From: Pseudohalocynthiibacter aestuariivivens
Lineage (GTDB): Bacteria > Pseudomonadota > Alphaproteobacteria > Rhodobacterales > Rhodobacteraceae
DNA: 64,000 nt
Reading direction: 5' to 3'
NCBI RefSeq assembly: GCF_011040495.1
Contig: NZ_CP049037.1
Coordinates: 1,922,001 to 1,986,000, forward strand
Below, in pieces: positions 36,227 to 45,575 of this stretch (position 1 is the stretch's first letter; each line of letters begins with the position of its first letter). The notes under the pieces were generated by a model that did no database searches, was not told where the DNA came from, and saw only the letters and a list, made by a program, of their open reading frames with translations. The position numbers and the translations under genes are program-made.

Positions 36227-37173
36227 ATCGCTTTCCTTTTTGGGATGGTGATGGATGGCAGAATGCGTTCGATCCTGTCGCGCTGGCTTTCGTATTGCGC
36301 TGGCAACTTCAATTCTTGCCCCAGCGTTTCCATCGGCTCATCCGTAGCAAAGCCGGGCGGATCGGTCGCAATCTCGAACAGCACGCCACCGGGTTCGCGG
36401 AAATAGATCGCGTTGAAATATTGCCGGTCAATCTGCGGTGTCACATCGTATCCTTGGCTGCGCAGGGTTTCCTGCCATGCCATCTGGACATCGTCATTTT
36501 CCGCACGAAATGCGACATGATGGATTGAACCGGCGCCCTGTCTGCCGATGGACGCTGCATCGGATGTGATCAGATCTATGGCTGAACCGGGCCCATGCCC
36601 CTCCGCCAGAAAGCGATACCGCTTCTCCCCGCCGTCCGATGCCTCACCCGTGCTGCTGTAGCCGAACACATCCGTCAGCAGACGGGCGGTGCGGTCGGGA
36701 TTATCCAGCCATAGGGTGACGGAATGAAAACCGTCATCGACCGGCGCAGCGTCGGTGACGGCACCGGTGCCGCGATCCGTTTCTATCAGTTCAATCCGAA
36801 GCCCGTCAGGATCCGTCAGAGCGATCATCTGCTCTCCAAACCGCTCAAACGGGCCGTCGAAATCGACAGCCGCGCCAGCCATCGCCATCATCCAGGCATT
36901 CAACCCGTCTTTGGGCACGGCATAAGCTACCGCACTGGCCATGCCCGGCCCCGCGCGTCCGGGACCGGCATCAACGAACGGGAAGAACGTCAGGATGGAG
37001 CCCGGCTCGGCCCGCTGGTTGCCATAATAGAGGTGATAGGTGCCGGGATCGTCGAAATTGACCGTCTGTTTGACCAGCCGTTGCAGCAAGGTGCCGACGT
37101 AGAAATCGACGTTACCCTGCGGCGGGCCAGAGATTGCAGTGACGTGGTGAAGGCCAGGGATGTTCTGAGTCAT
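36223..37173 (-). CDS. Ring-cleaving dioxygenase, MhqO/MhqE-like (VOC fold)
   Basis: A 316-residue vicinal-oxygen-chelate protein with four beta-alpha-beta modules in two halves. The start GLHHVTAISG supplies the first metal His, GSIHHVAFR the second and VLFEIATDPPG the Glu. The block VKQTVNFDDPGTYHLYYG is diagnostic for the hydroquinone dioxygenase-like group. Translationally coupled to the hydrolase. A paralogue lies at 38871-39803. Confidence 0.9.
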   Translation of the reverse strand: MTQNIPGLHHVTAISGPPQGNVDFYVGTLLQRLVKQTVNFDDPGTYHLYYGNQRAEPGSILTFFPFVDAGPGRAGPGMASAVAYAVPKDGLNAWMMAMAGAAVDFDGPFERFGEQMIALTDPDGLRIELIETDRGTGAVTDAAPVDDGFHSVTLWLDNPDRTARLLTDVFGYSSTGEASDGGEKRYRFLAEGHGPGSAIDLITSDAASIGRQGAGSIHHVAFRAENDDVQMAWQETLRSQGYDVTPQIDRQYFNAIYFREPGGVLFEIATDPPGFATDEPMETLGQELKLPAQYESQRDRIERILPSITIPKRKAI

Positions 37174-37201
37174 GGGCGCGTCCTTTCCTGCCTAGAGATT
37201 T

Positions 37202-38164
37202 TCATGGATAGTGAACACCGCCCTCGGCGCGGCGCGGTTTGCCGATGTCTTCGGGCAGCGGAATGAAATCAGCTTCGTCCCCCGGCACCGTGTCAAAACG
37301 GCCCTTGGCCCATTCTTCTTTCGCGGCCTCTATGCGTTCGGGACGCGAGGACACGAAGTTCCACCAGATATAGCGCGGTCCCTCCATCGGCGCGCCGCCA
37401 AAGATCATGAACCGTGCTGTCGACTTGGCGCTCACAGTGATCGGATCGCCGGGACGCAGCACCAGAAGCTGGCCCTTTTCGAAGTGGTCACCGGCGATCT
37501 CGATCTCTCCCGAGATCGTATAAAGTGCACGTTCCTCGTAAGTGGCGTCGATCGGCATGCTGCGCCCAGCCTGCAGCTCGACATCGCTGTAGAGGGTTTC
37601 CGAAGCTGTTCTCAGGTTTGATTTCTTTCCGAACGCTTCACCGGCGATGATACGAGCCTTGATACCATCGCTGTCAAACAGCGGCAGGTCGTCCGATCCG
37701 TAATGGATGAACTCCGGCGCGGATTCCTCCTGAGCTTCCGGAAGGGCCATCCAAGTCTGCAATCCGAACAGCTTTTGACCGTGCTTTTTCCTTTCTTCCG
37801 AAGTGCGTTCGGAATGGACAATGCCTTTGCCTGCCCGCATCCAGTTGACTGCGCCGGGTTTAATTGTCTGCTCGGTTCCAAGCGAGTCCCGGTGCAGGAT
37901 CTCGCCCTCGAAAAGATAGGTGAACGTAGCAAGGTTGATGTGGGGATGCGGGCGCACGTCGATGCCTTGATCAGTCAGAAATTCTGCAGGACCCATCTGA
38001 TCGAAAAAGATGAACGGCCCGACCATCTGGCGCTTGGTGGAGGGCAAGGCACGGCGAACCTCCATTTCGCCCAGATCGACAGCGCGTGGCACGATCAAAG
38101 TTTCGATGGCATTGACACCATCTGCGTCTCCGAGAACGGGATCGGGGCAAGGGGAATAGCTCAT
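37202..38164 (-). CDS. Pirin family protein
   Basis: A 320-residue bicupin. The N-terminal pirin domain has FIFFDQMGPAEF and RPHPHINLATFTYLFEGEILHRDSLG, holding the His and Glu iron ligands, then AGKGIVHSERT. A C-terminal pirin domain follows. Some pirins have quercetinase activity. It is flanked by dioxygenases and WrbA in a leftward quinone/aromatic stress operon. Confidence 0.9.
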   Translation of the reverse strand: MSYSPCPDPVLGDADGVNAIETLIVPRAVDLGEMEVRRALPSTKRQMVGPFIFFDQMGPAEFLTDQGIDVRPHPHINLATFTYLFEGEILHRDSLGTEQTIKPGAVNWMRAGKGIVHSERTSEERKKHGQKLFGLQTWMALPEAQEESAPEFIHYGSDDLPLFDSDGIKARIIAGEAFGKKSNLRTASETLYSDVELQAGRSMPIDATYEERALYTISGEIEIAGDHFEKGQLLVLRPGDPITVSAKSTARFMIFGGAPMEGPRYIWWNFVSSRPERIEAAKEEWAKGRFDTVPGDEADFIPLPEDIGKPRRAEGGVHYP

Positions 38165-38225
38165 ATCAGTGTCTCCTTTCTTGTGTAATTGCGCGCACCG
38201 CTGTGACGCATCTCAGTAAAACATC

Positions 38226-38819
38226 TTATCTGCTTAGTTTATCCGCAATCTCGACAAGGCGGCGTGCCTGATGGCCGATCGCCGCTTTCACGTCGTCAGT
38301 AAATTCCGCGCCCTGCGTATGACTGTAGCCATAGGGGTTGCCACCAGTCTTAAAGATGACCTCATCGGTGTAACCGGGGGCGACGACGAAACCGCCCCAA
38401 TGCATCACAGTGGTGTATAATGACTGCAAAGTGGTCTCTTGGCCGCCGTGCGTATTTTGGGCAGAAGTCATCGCCGATACCGGCTTGGTTGCCAGCCCAC
38501 CCTTGCCCCAAACACCGCCGAGCGTGTCGATAAATGCGCGCATCTGGCTGGCCATTACACCGAAACGGGTGCCCGCGGAAATGAGATAAGCATTGGCCCA
38601 TTCCATGTCTTCGGCGGTCGCTTCTGGGATGTCGGCGGTCGCTTCGGCATGGGCTTTCCACGCGTCTTGACTATTGACCGCTTCGGCAGGAGCGGTCTCA
38701 CGCGCTTTAAGAAGACGCACGTCGGCACCTTCGGCCTTTGCCGCATCCGCAGCGATAGTCGCCATCTGATGGTTTGTGCCGTAGCTGGAATAGTAGACGA
38801 TTGCGAGTTTAACGGTCAT
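38226..38819 (-). CDS. wrbA: NAD(P)H:quinone oxidoreductase, WrbA-type flavodoxin
   Basis: A 197-residue FMN-binding flavodoxin-like protein. The phosphate loop [56 protein letters not shown] and [12 protein letters not shown] are WrbA signatures. It carries out two-electron reduction of quinones, preventing semiquinone formation. Lies between pirin and the second dioxygenase. Confidence 0.93.
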   Translation of the reverse strand: MTVKLAIVYYSSYGTNHQMATIAADAAKAEGADVRLLKARETAPAEAVNSQDAWKAHAEATADIPEATAEDMEWANAYLISAGTRFGVMASQMRAFIDTLGGVWGKGGLATKPVSAMTSAQNTHGGQETTLQSLYTTVMHWGGFVVAPGYTDEVIFKTGGNPYGYSHTQGAEFTDDVKAAIGHQARRLVEIADKLSR

Positions 38820-38870
38820 TTTTCATTCTCCTGTCAGTTGGGTGGTTAACGATTAACTGGTGTATTTGGT

Positions 38871-39803
38871 TCAATCGGCAATCACAGGCAGTGCCTCTTC
38901 CAAACGGGGCCGCAGGTGTGCGTGCTGATCGGGCAATTTCAAAGCCTCGCCGAGATGCGCCGCTTCCTCGTCGCGGTCAAAGCCCGGCTCATTCGTTGCG
39001 ATCTCGAAGAGGACACCGCCGGGGGTGCGAAAATAAATCGCCCAGAAGTAGTCGCGATCAATGACAGGGGTGACATGCGCGCCCGCCGCCAGTAGGGCCT
39101 TGCGCACCTCGGCTTGCACCTCACGGTTCTCAACTGCAAAGGCGACATGGTGGACCGATCCCGCGCCCTCATGAGCCTGTGGGGCGTCGGGCAGCACTTC
39201 GATATCTATGATGTCAGCACCGTTGCCGTTCTCTAGGCTCATACGGATCAGCGGACCTTGCCGGTCGATCTCTCGATATCCCATAAACGTAAGTAGCTTG
39301 GCTGTGGCCGCCCCATCGCGGAGACGCATTGTTACGCCGCGAAAGCCGTGGATACCTTTATCAGCTGGAACCGGGCCATCTGCATATGGTGCGCGTGGAT
39401 CACCGGCGACTTCGACCAAGGCGAAGCCATCACCATCGGGACCTGCAAAGCGAAGGCGCTTCTCACCAAAATGCTCTACGTTTTCAATTGCATTGACACC
39501 CGCGGAAGAGAGGCGATCGCGCCAGTAATCAAGCGTGTGTTCGGGAACCGCAAATGCCGTCTCCGACACCTCGCCTGTGCCGCGCCGACCCTTCACGATG
39601 TTCGGGAACGGGAAATAGGTCATAACGGAACCCGGCGTGCCGATCGTATCACCGTAGTACAGATGATAGACGTCAGGCGCATCAAAGTTGACTGTCTTCT
39701 TGACCCGCCTCATACCAAGCACTTTTGTGAAGAAATCGTTATTTTCTTGCGCATCCGACGCCATCGACGTGACGTGGTGCAGGCCTTTGATCTGGGTGAG
39801 CAT
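38871..39803 (-). CDS. Ring-cleaving dioxygenase, MhqO-like (VOC fold)
   Basis: A 310-residue VOC dioxygenase, paralogous to the one at 36223. GLHHVTSMA, SVHHVAFAVEN and VLFEIATNEPGF give the His, His, Glu metal ligands, and VKKTVNFDAPDVYHLYYG is shared with the paralogue. First gene of the leftward operon (dioxygenase, WrbA, pirin, dioxygenase, hydrolase). A LysR gene is divergent 112 bases away. Confidence 0.9.
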   Translation of the reverse strand: MLTQIKGLHHVTSMASDAQENNDFFTKVLGMRRVKKTVNFDAPDVYHLYYGDTIGTPGSVMTYFPFPNIVKGRRGTGEVSETAFAVPEHTLDYWRDRLSSAGVNAIENVEHFGEKRLRFAGPDGDGFALVEVAGDPRAPYADGPVPADKGIHGFRGVTMRLRDGAATAKLLTFMGYREIDRQGPLIRMSLENGNGADIIDIEVLPDAPQAHEGAGSVHHVAFAVENREVQAEVRKALLAAGAHVTPVIDRDYFWAIYFRTPGGVLFEIATNEPGFDRDEEAAHLGEALKLPDQHAHLRPRLEEALPVIAD

Positions 39804-39915
39804 GACGGGTTCCTTGTTTCTGATCTCGCTTGACCATCAACGTAAGGCACCCAATCATTCATCAGAACAGGCATTATGTTGCATTAATTATTGCGTTAAG
39901 TGTAATAATGGCAAA

Positions 39916-40815
39916 ATGGGTGAACTTGAGTCCATTCGCGTCTTTCTCGCTGTGGCCGAACTGGAAAGTTTCTCTGGGGCTGCAAGACGGCTTGGCATGA
40001 CGCCTGCCGCAGTCACGCGCACGATTGCAGCTCTTGAGGACAAACTGAGCTTGCAGCTTTTGGTGCGCACGACCCGGCGCGTATCCATGACCTCTGCCGG
40101 GGCCCTTTATGCCGCGCGAGTGGCACCGCTTGCACAGGGGCTGGCACGCGCGGTCGAAGAAACGCGCGAGGCGCAGGGCATGACCGCGGGTCGCATCCGC
40201 ATCTCTGCGCCCATGTCGCTGGGATTAGAAGTGCTCCCCACCGTTCTGTCGCAATTCGCAACGCTGCATCCTCAGACCCATGTCGCGGTGAACCTGTCAG
40301 ACAGTTTCGTCGATATTGTCGAAGAGGATTACGATCTGGCCATCCGGGTGTCAGGGCCGCCCACCGACAAGTCCACCATCTGGCGCAAGATCTGCAAGGT
40401 GCCGCGAGTTCTGGTGGCGTCGGCTGACTACGTTGCAGCAAAGGGACTACCAAAAACCCCCGACGATCTCGCGGGTTTTGCCTGCCTTAGTTACGAGCAA
40501 GACGCCCGGCAAGAACTTTGGGAGTTGTCCAAAGGTGCGACCCACCGCAGTCACAAGGTCGAGGGAACCATCAGCGTAAACAACGGCGATCTGCTGGCAA
40601 AGCTGGCGCTAAATGGCGAAGGCATTGCGCTGATGCCCAGATTCATTGTGTCTGATAGTCTGGCAACTGGGCAGTTGATTGAAATTCTGCCTGACTGGAT
40701 GGTATCCGAAATCTGGTTGACGCTCTACTATCCGCCCTATGACCGACTGCCGCTGCGGGTGGCCGCATTCTCTGATTTCTTCGAAACCCATGTGAAAGAA
40801 ACATGCGCGCTTTGA
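39916..40815 (+). CDS. LysR family transcriptional regulator (quinone operon)
   Basis: A 299-residue LTTR; HTH at residues 1-60 (ESIRVFLAVAELESFSGAARRLGMTPAAVTRTIAALEDKLSLQLLVRTTR), effector domain from GRIRISAPMSLGLEVLP. The ATG at 39916 is where the family begins, although the frame is open well upstream. It is divergent from the dioxygenase/WrbA/pirin operon and is its likely regulator; in Bacillus the comparable genes use MarR-type MhqR instead. Confidence 0.9.
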   Translation: MGELESIRVFLAVAELESFSGAARRLGMTPAAVTRTIAALEDKLSLQLLVRTTRRVSMTSAGALYAARVAPLAQGLARAVEETREAQGMTAGRIRISAPMSLGLEVLPTVLSQFATLHPQTHVAVNLSDSFVDIVEEDYDLAIRVSGPPTDKSTIWRKICKVPRVLVASADYVAAKGLPKTPDDLAGFACLSYEQDARQELWELSKGATHRSHKVEGTISVNNGDLLAKLALNGEGIALMPRFIVSDSLATGQLIEILPDWMVSEIWLTLYYPPYDRLPLRVAAFSDFFETHVKETCAL

Positions 40816-40907
40816 CAATAGCGCACTGACTAGCGGTGCATTCCACCGCGTCGGACACGACGGGCAACACCCGGTCCCCCTATCTCGCATTCCCGTGCAG
40901 CGCGACC

Positions 40908-41175
40908 TCAGTTTCCGGCCTTTTCCGCCACCGCGCGTGTATTGCGGGCATACCCTTCAGAGCCGTGTTTCGCGCCCGGCCAAACCAAGATTGCCGCCGC
41001 CTCAGTCAGTACGTCGCCGCCCTCAAACTTCAGGGCAGGCACCTTCCCCTTTGGATTGGCAGCGAGATAGTTATCTTTTTTGTGATCACCCTAGGCCATC
41101 GTGTAAATTTCAATCGGCGCATTAATCCAAGCAACCGCGATATTTGGTGAGAGCGAGCAGGTTTCCGCGATCAAA
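40908..41175 (-). pseudogene. Glutathione S-transferase N-terminal remnant
   Basis: The minus strand from about 41175 reads ETCSLSPNIAVAW, then IEIYTMA, a TAG stop (41091-41093), then GDHKKDNYLAANPKGKVPAL followed by KFEGGDVLTEAAAIL. This is the thioredoxin-fold domain of a GST, with the cis-Pro VPAL and the glutathione-binding TEAAAI. After AAAIL the similarity is lost and a stop follows at 40908-40910. No start codon or C-terminal helical domain is left. The rest of 40816-41284 holds nothing else recognisable. Confidence 0.72.
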
Positions 41176-41284
41176 GCGGACCGGAACGCATGTGAGCACC
41201 GTGAAAGCATCGCGCAAAAATTGTCACTAGATCGGCAATAGAAATCCCCGGCGGGAAAAATTTCTCAATGGTTTCAATAGTATA

Positions 41285-41374
41285 TGGCGGAGACGAAGGG
41301 ATTCGAACCCTCGAGACCCTTCCGGGCCTACTCCCTTAGCAGGGGAGCGCCTTCGACCACTCGGCCACGTCTCC
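41285..41374 (-). tRNA. tRNA-Ser(GCT)
   Basis: A 90-base tRNA with encoded CCA. The acceptor stem GGAGACG (41374-41368) pairs with CGTCTCC (41295-41289); the anticodon loop reads CTGCTAA with anticodon GCT, flanked by a CTCCC/GGGAG stem. A long variable arm and the GGTTCGAATCC T-arm confirm serine type. Reads codons AGC and AGU. Confidence 0.96.
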
Positions 41375-41501
41375 GCTGGCGGGTATATCCAAGCAAACAT
41401 GGGGAATACAAGGCAAAACTGTCTGGTGCCCGGATTAACTTTCTCCGCGGGAAATCCTCTGGAAAAATCGGGCCGACATCATCTTGTTCCAGCGTCGACG
41501 C

Positions 41502-42104
41502 TCAGGCATCACCAATGTTTCGCAGGATTCCGTCGGCGTTGATGATGGACTGCGCGATTTCGATCGTGGTCGTGCGTTTGGCCATCGCCTGTTTTCGGAT
41601 GACCGCATAGGCCTCTCGTTCGTCGATACCGTGATGACGCATCAGGATAAATTTCGCGTCGTTGACCTTTTGCAGATTGCCCAACCGGTCGCGCATCTTT
41701 GACAGGTCTTTTTGAAAGCGCAGTTGTTCCGCCCAATAGCGCCGCCCCATCAGCATGCTGCTCAACACACTCGCCGCGCGAACCGGTTTGGTCAGGACCG
41801 CATGCGCGCCGATCTCGAATATCGTATCCAGCGCCGATGGGTTTTCATATCCGATTACCGCGATCACGGTGGGTGGCTCATGCCCGCTGCTACTGAGGAA
41901 GGATTTGATCCGGCTGGCGTTCTGATCAGTGACATCCAGAATGACCAGATCAAACTTCTTTTGCAGGACGTCGGGGATAGGCCACGCGTTCTCGAAGTTG
42001 CACCCAATCCGGTTGATCTGTTGCAAGAGGTCATCAGCACTGCGGTCTCGCTGGTGTACGACCAACGTATGCAGATCCCGCAAACTCTGGATGAAATCAC
42101 TCAT
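41502..42104 (-). CDS. amiR: ANTAR-domain antitermination regulator AmiR
   Basis: A 200-residue AmiR-type protein. An N-terminal pseudo-receiver domain (FDLVILDVTDQNASRIKSFL...AVIGYENPSALDTIFEIGAHAVLTKPV) leads into a coiled coil (about residues 120-145) and a C-terminal ANTAR domain (MRHHGIDEREAYAVIRKQAMAKRTTTIEIAQSIINA). ANTAR proteins bind nascent RNA and prevent terminator formation. Last gene of the amide operon; the target is the leader at 50375-50478. Confidence 0.92.
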   Translation of the reverse strand: MSDFIQSLRDLHTLVVHQRDRSADDLLQQINRIGCNFENAWPIPDVLQKKFDLVILDVTDQNASRIKSFLSSSGHEPPTVIAVIGYENPSALDTIFEIGAHAVLTKPVRAASVLSSMLMGRRYWAEQLRFQKDLSKMRDRLGNLQKVNDAKFILMRHHGIDEREAYAVIRKQAMAKRTTTIEIAQSIINADGILRNIGDA

Positions 42105-42107
42105 CTA

Positions 42108-43268
42108 TCATTCTGTCGATTTGATCACCTTCTGCGGTCTAAAGCTCCAGTCATGTATTTGCGGATAGACCAGATACGGGTCTGGCTTCAAGGCGCGGCG
42201 CACCTTGTTCTCAATGACGAACTCACCGGATTCATCCACATGGGCAATGCGCGATTGCAGGTATGTGTGGGTATTGTCGGGGTCGATCTTGATGTGTCCT
42301 TGCGGTGCATCGAACGTCGCGCCGAGCAATGCCTCGTGCAGCCGATCCGTGTCCATATCACCCACTTCTTCGAGGGCGTTGGCAAATATGTGCATCTGGC
42401 AATAGGCCGCTTCACAGCAGCTGGTAACATCGCGGACCGATCCGAATTTCTGCTTGTACGCTTTCAGGAACTTGCGGTTCGCAGGTGAATTTATGCTGCG
42501 AAAATAAGGAGCTGCCGTGATATGACCGACAGATGCCTCGGGACCAATCGCCGCGATCTCGGCCTCGTTGGTGGTCAGGCTGGCAATCGGGCAAACCCGC
42601 CCATCCCCGCCCGCAGCATGATAGGCGCGGTAGAAATCAATGCACATCTGACCAACCACGGTCGAGAAAATAGCATCAGGTTTCATTGCGACGATCTCGC
42701 GCGCCACCTCGGCAAGGCCAGCCTCATCAACGTCAAAACCATAGTAACGTTCATCCAGCACTTCACCGCCACCCTGACGCAGTACATTGCGCATCACACG
42801 GTTTGATTCACGCGGATAAATATAGTCCGAACCAACAAAAAATATCCGCTTCCCATACGTGTTTATCAGATGATTGGCCAACGGAACACTGTTCTGGTTG
42901 GGTGTCGCCCCCCCGTAGATCACGTTCGGCGAATACTCGAACCCCTCATACAGTGTGGGATAGAAAAACAGCGCATTGCGCCGCTCGACCACCGGCAACA
43001 CCTCCTTGCGGGACGAGGACATGTAGCACCCGAATAGCGCCGTGATCCGGTCCTCAACAATCAGTTTCTCTGCCATGTCGCCATAGTTCGACACGACAGA
43101 GCCAGGGTTATAGCTGACAGGTTCGATGGGACGCCCCCGAACCCCGCCGCGCGCGTTGATTTCGTCGATCGCCAGAAGCGTACCGTTGAGCTGCGACACC
43201 TCAATGATCGACGTCACGCCCGACGTCGAAAAGAGAATTCCGATTTTCCAGCTCTCCTGCGTTTTCAC
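42108..43268 (-). CDS. amiC: Cytoplasmic amide sensor / negative regulator AmiC
   Basis: A 386-residue periplasmic-binding-fold protein without signal peptide: it begins directly with WKIGILFSTSGVTSIIEVSQLNGTLLAIDEINARGGVRG. This is the AmiC architecture, a cytosolic amide-binding protein that silences AmiR until ligand binds. It starts at a GTG with AAGGA upstream and lies three bases before amiR. It is related to the exported binding protein at 49086-50330. Confidence 0.9.
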   Translation of the reverse strand: MKTQESWKIGILFSTSGVTSIIEVSQLNGTLLAIDEINARGGVRGRPIEPVSYNPGSVVSNYGDMAEKLIVEDRITALFGCYMSSSRKEVLPVVERRNALFFYPTLYEGFEYSPNVIYGGATPNQNSVPLANHLINTYGKRIFFVGSDYIYPRESNRVMRNVLRQGGGEVLDERYYGFDVDEAGLAEVAREIVAMKPDAIFSTVVGQMCIDFYRAYHAAGGDGRVCPIASLTTNEAEIAAIGPEASVGHITAAPYFRSINSPANRKFLKAYKQKFGSVRDVTSCCEAAYCQMHIFANALEEVGDMDTDRLHEALLGATFDAPQGHIKIDPDNTHTYLQSRIAHVDESGEFVIENKVRRALKPDPYLVYPQIHDWSFRPQKVIKSTE

Positions 43269-43283
43269 CTACGCCATCCTTAT

Positions 43284-44405
43284 TTAAACATACTCAAATT
43301 CAACCCCGTCACCGGCCCGGCGCCCTGCCAGTTTTATGTACCCGCCGGTTTCACGCTTACGCGTATGGTCGGCCGACTCCAGCAGGAACGTCGCCAACGG
43401 GAATTCCAGATGTCGCCGCATGGCTCGCCGCAGCCCGCGCGCGCCAAAACGCTTATCATATCCTTTTTCTGAAAGGAATTCGCGAACACCGTCGTCGATC
43501 GTGATGGTTACATCATGTTTGCGCAGCCTTCGGTTTAGCCGCTCCAACTCGACATCGACGAGGTTTGGCATAGTCTCCCGACCCAGCCAGTTGAACGTAT
43601 CAATGTGATCGATCCGGTTCACGAATTCGGGTGGAAACCGGTCCAGAAGGCATTTCATAACAATGTCTTGTGCCCGCGTTCGCCGATCCTTGGCCTGCCC
43701 GGTCAGCAGCGACAACAGACCGGAACGCCCGTCATTCAGCTCCATCAGTTCGCGGGCACCCAGATTCGACGACATGAAGATAATCGAATTTCGGAACGAA
43801 TAAGTCCGCTCGCCAGAGGCAACCGTCAGCAGCCCGTTGTCAAACACGTTGAGCAGCGCCAGCACCACCTCGTTGCTGGCCTTTTCCAATTCGTCGAACA
43901 GCACGATTCCCGGCAGGTTGCGCGTGCCCTCGATCTTTTCCTGATCCAGAATTGTCGTCCCTTCCTTGGAACCGACATAGCCCGGCGGCGCCCCGGTAAA
44001 GGAGGCGGCGTAGTGCTCTTGTGCCAGCGTGTTCATATCGATCCGGCACATTGCATCCGCGTCGCCATACAGGGCACGCGCGACAGTGCGCACAGTTTCG
44101 GTCTTGCCCACACCTGTGGGGCCACTGAACAACAGCGATGCCAGCGGTTTGCGCGGATCACCAATATCGGCGCGCACCACCTTGAGGATTTCCAGTACCT
44201 CATCAATGGCACCGTCCTGCCCAATGATCGAGCTGCGCAATTCGCTCTCGACTACGCTCAGGTCAAACGAAAACCGCGAGTTGAGGAAACTCGCCTTGGT
44301 GTTGCCGTTGGCATGGCTGATGTCGCGTGTGTTCTCATCGGCAAGCGCCCCTTTCAGCTGCTCTTCGCGCTGGGTGGCTTGCAAACGGTCAGTCAAAAAC
44401 GGCAT
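43284..44405 (-). CDS. amiB: AAA+ ATPase AmiB (ClpB-D2-like)
   Basis: A 373-residue ATPase resembling the second AAA domain of ClpB/ClpX chaperones. Walker A GPTGVGKTE (about residue 96), substrate loop GAPPGYVGS, Walker B GIVLFDELEKA, sensor 1 FMSSNLG, arginine-finger region FPPEFVNRID, and FGARGLRRAM sensor 2. In Pseudomonas aeruginosa the equivalent gene lies between amiE and amiC, as here. Its role in amide metabolism is not settled. Confidence 0.88.
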   Translation of the reverse strand: MPFLTDRLQATQREEQLKGALADENTRDISHANGNTKASFLNSRFSFDLSVVESELRSSIIGQDGAIDEVLEILKVVRADIGDPRKPLASLLFSGPTGVGKTETVRTVARALYGDADAMCRIDMNTLAQEHYAASFTGAPPGYVGSKEGTTILDQEKIEGTRNLPGIVLFDELEKASNEVVLALLNVFDNGLLTVASGERTYSFRNSIIFMSSNLGARELMELNDGRSGLLSLLTGQAKDRRTRAQDIVMKCLLDRFPPEFVNRIDHIDTFNWLGRETMPNLVDVELERLNRRLRKHDVTITIDDGVREFLSEKGYDKRFGARGLRRAMRRHLEFPLATFLLESADHTRKRETGGYIKLAGRRAGDGVEFEYV

Positions 44406-44480
44406 TTATTATCCTCGGGAAATTCATTCTTGGTGGCGCGGCACAAAAATGCGCCGCGCCGATCACAGGACGCCTGTTCG

Positions 44481-45524
44481 TCACCCTGCCTCTTTTTCTT
44501 TGGCCCCCGTCGGCAGATTGCCGACCGGACATTGCGCCGTGCCGACCGTCGAGCGCGTGATCTTCTGCACGTCCTCGCGGGTCTTTTCGGCGTCGTTCAC
44601 CCAGTTGCGGTAGAACTCGAACGGACAGTCCGGCACACCCAGATCGCCGTCACCAGACGCATGCACGCCCGTGTAACCACGGTGCAGCAGCTTAAAGAGG
44701 TGGTTCTGTGACTGGTCATTCGCCCGCGCATCGCGGATCTGCGACACCGACAATTGCGCGTATTGAATGCCCATCTCCTCGGTGCCGCATTCGCCCAGCG
44801 TCCGTCCGTCAAAACCGATCAACGACGAGTGCCCAAAGTAGCTGTAAACCCCGTCGAAGCCTGCCGCGTTGGCAACGGCCACGTAGCAGTTATTGGCCCA
44901 CGCCATCGACTTGGCCATGATGATCTGCTGCTCTTTGGCGGGGTACATGTAGCCCTGACAGCGCACGACCAGTTCGGCCCCCTTCATCGCGCAATCACGC
45001 CAGATTTCGGGATAGTTGCCGTCGTCGCAGATGATCAGGCTGACTTTCATGCCTTTGGGGCCTTCGGCGACAAATGTCTCACCACCCGGACACCAGCCCT
45101 CGATCGGACACCATGGCAGGATCTTGCGGTACTTCTGCACGATCTCACCCTTGTTGTTCATCAGGATGAGGGTGTTGTAGGGGTTCTTCTTTGGGTGCTC
45201 CTCGTGGCGCTCACCGGTAATCGAAAAGACGCCCCATGTGTTCGCCTTGCGGCAAGCACGGGCAAAGATCTCGGTCTCGTCGCCGGGGATCGTGGCGGCT
45301 GTCTCCATCATCTCGCCGGGATCGTACATGATGCCCTGGGTGCTGTATTCGGGAAAGATCACCAGATCCATGCCCGGCAGCCCCTGTTTCATACCGATGA
45401 TCATTTCGCCGATCTTCTCGGCGTTTTCCAGCACCTCTGCCTTGGTGTGCAGACGTGGCATTTTATAGTTTACGACCGCAACGCCGACGGTATCGTCGCT
45501 GCTTGAAATATCTCCATGTCTCAT
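44481..45524 (-). CDS. amiE: Aliphatic amidase AmiE
   Basis: A 347-residue nitrilase-superfamily amidase. The catalytic triad sits at the classic numbering: Glu59 (FPEYS), Lys134 (KYRKILPW) and Cys166 ([10 protein letters not shown]). The N-terminus MRHGDISSS matches AmiE closely. It hydrolyses short-chain aliphatic amides such as acetamide to the acid and ammonia in the cytoplasm. It lies between the Urt-type transporter genes and amiB. Confidence 0.95.
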   Translation of the reverse strand: MRHGDISSSDDTVGVAVVNYKMPRLHTKAEVLENAEKIGEMIIGMKQGLPGMDLVIFPEYSTQGIMYDPGEMMETAATIPGDETEIFARACRKANTWGVFSITGERHEEHPKKNPYNTLILMNNKGEIVQKYRKILPWCPIEGWCPGGETFVAEGPKGMKVSLIICDDGNYPEIWRDCAMKGAELVVRCQGYMYPAKEQQIIMAKSMAWANNCYVAVANAAGFDGVYSYFGHSSLIGFDGRTLGECGTEEMGIQYAQLSVSQIRDARANDQSQNHLFKLLHRGYTGVHASGDGDLGVPDCPFEFYRNWVNDAEKTREDVQKITRSTVGTAQCPVGNLPTGAKEKEAG

Positions 45525-45575
45525 TTCCTGTCCTTTCCTGTTGACGGGGTTGGTATTGGTGAATGGTTTCGTGGT

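Noticed and set aside
40836..41150. 104-codon plus-strand frame in the gap before tRNA-Ser
   Set aside because: It is the opposite strand of the GST remnant and shows no protein character.
41285..41374. tRNA-Ser as an attachment site of an integrated element
   Set aside because: No integrase and no duplicated tRNA 3' end were found in the window.
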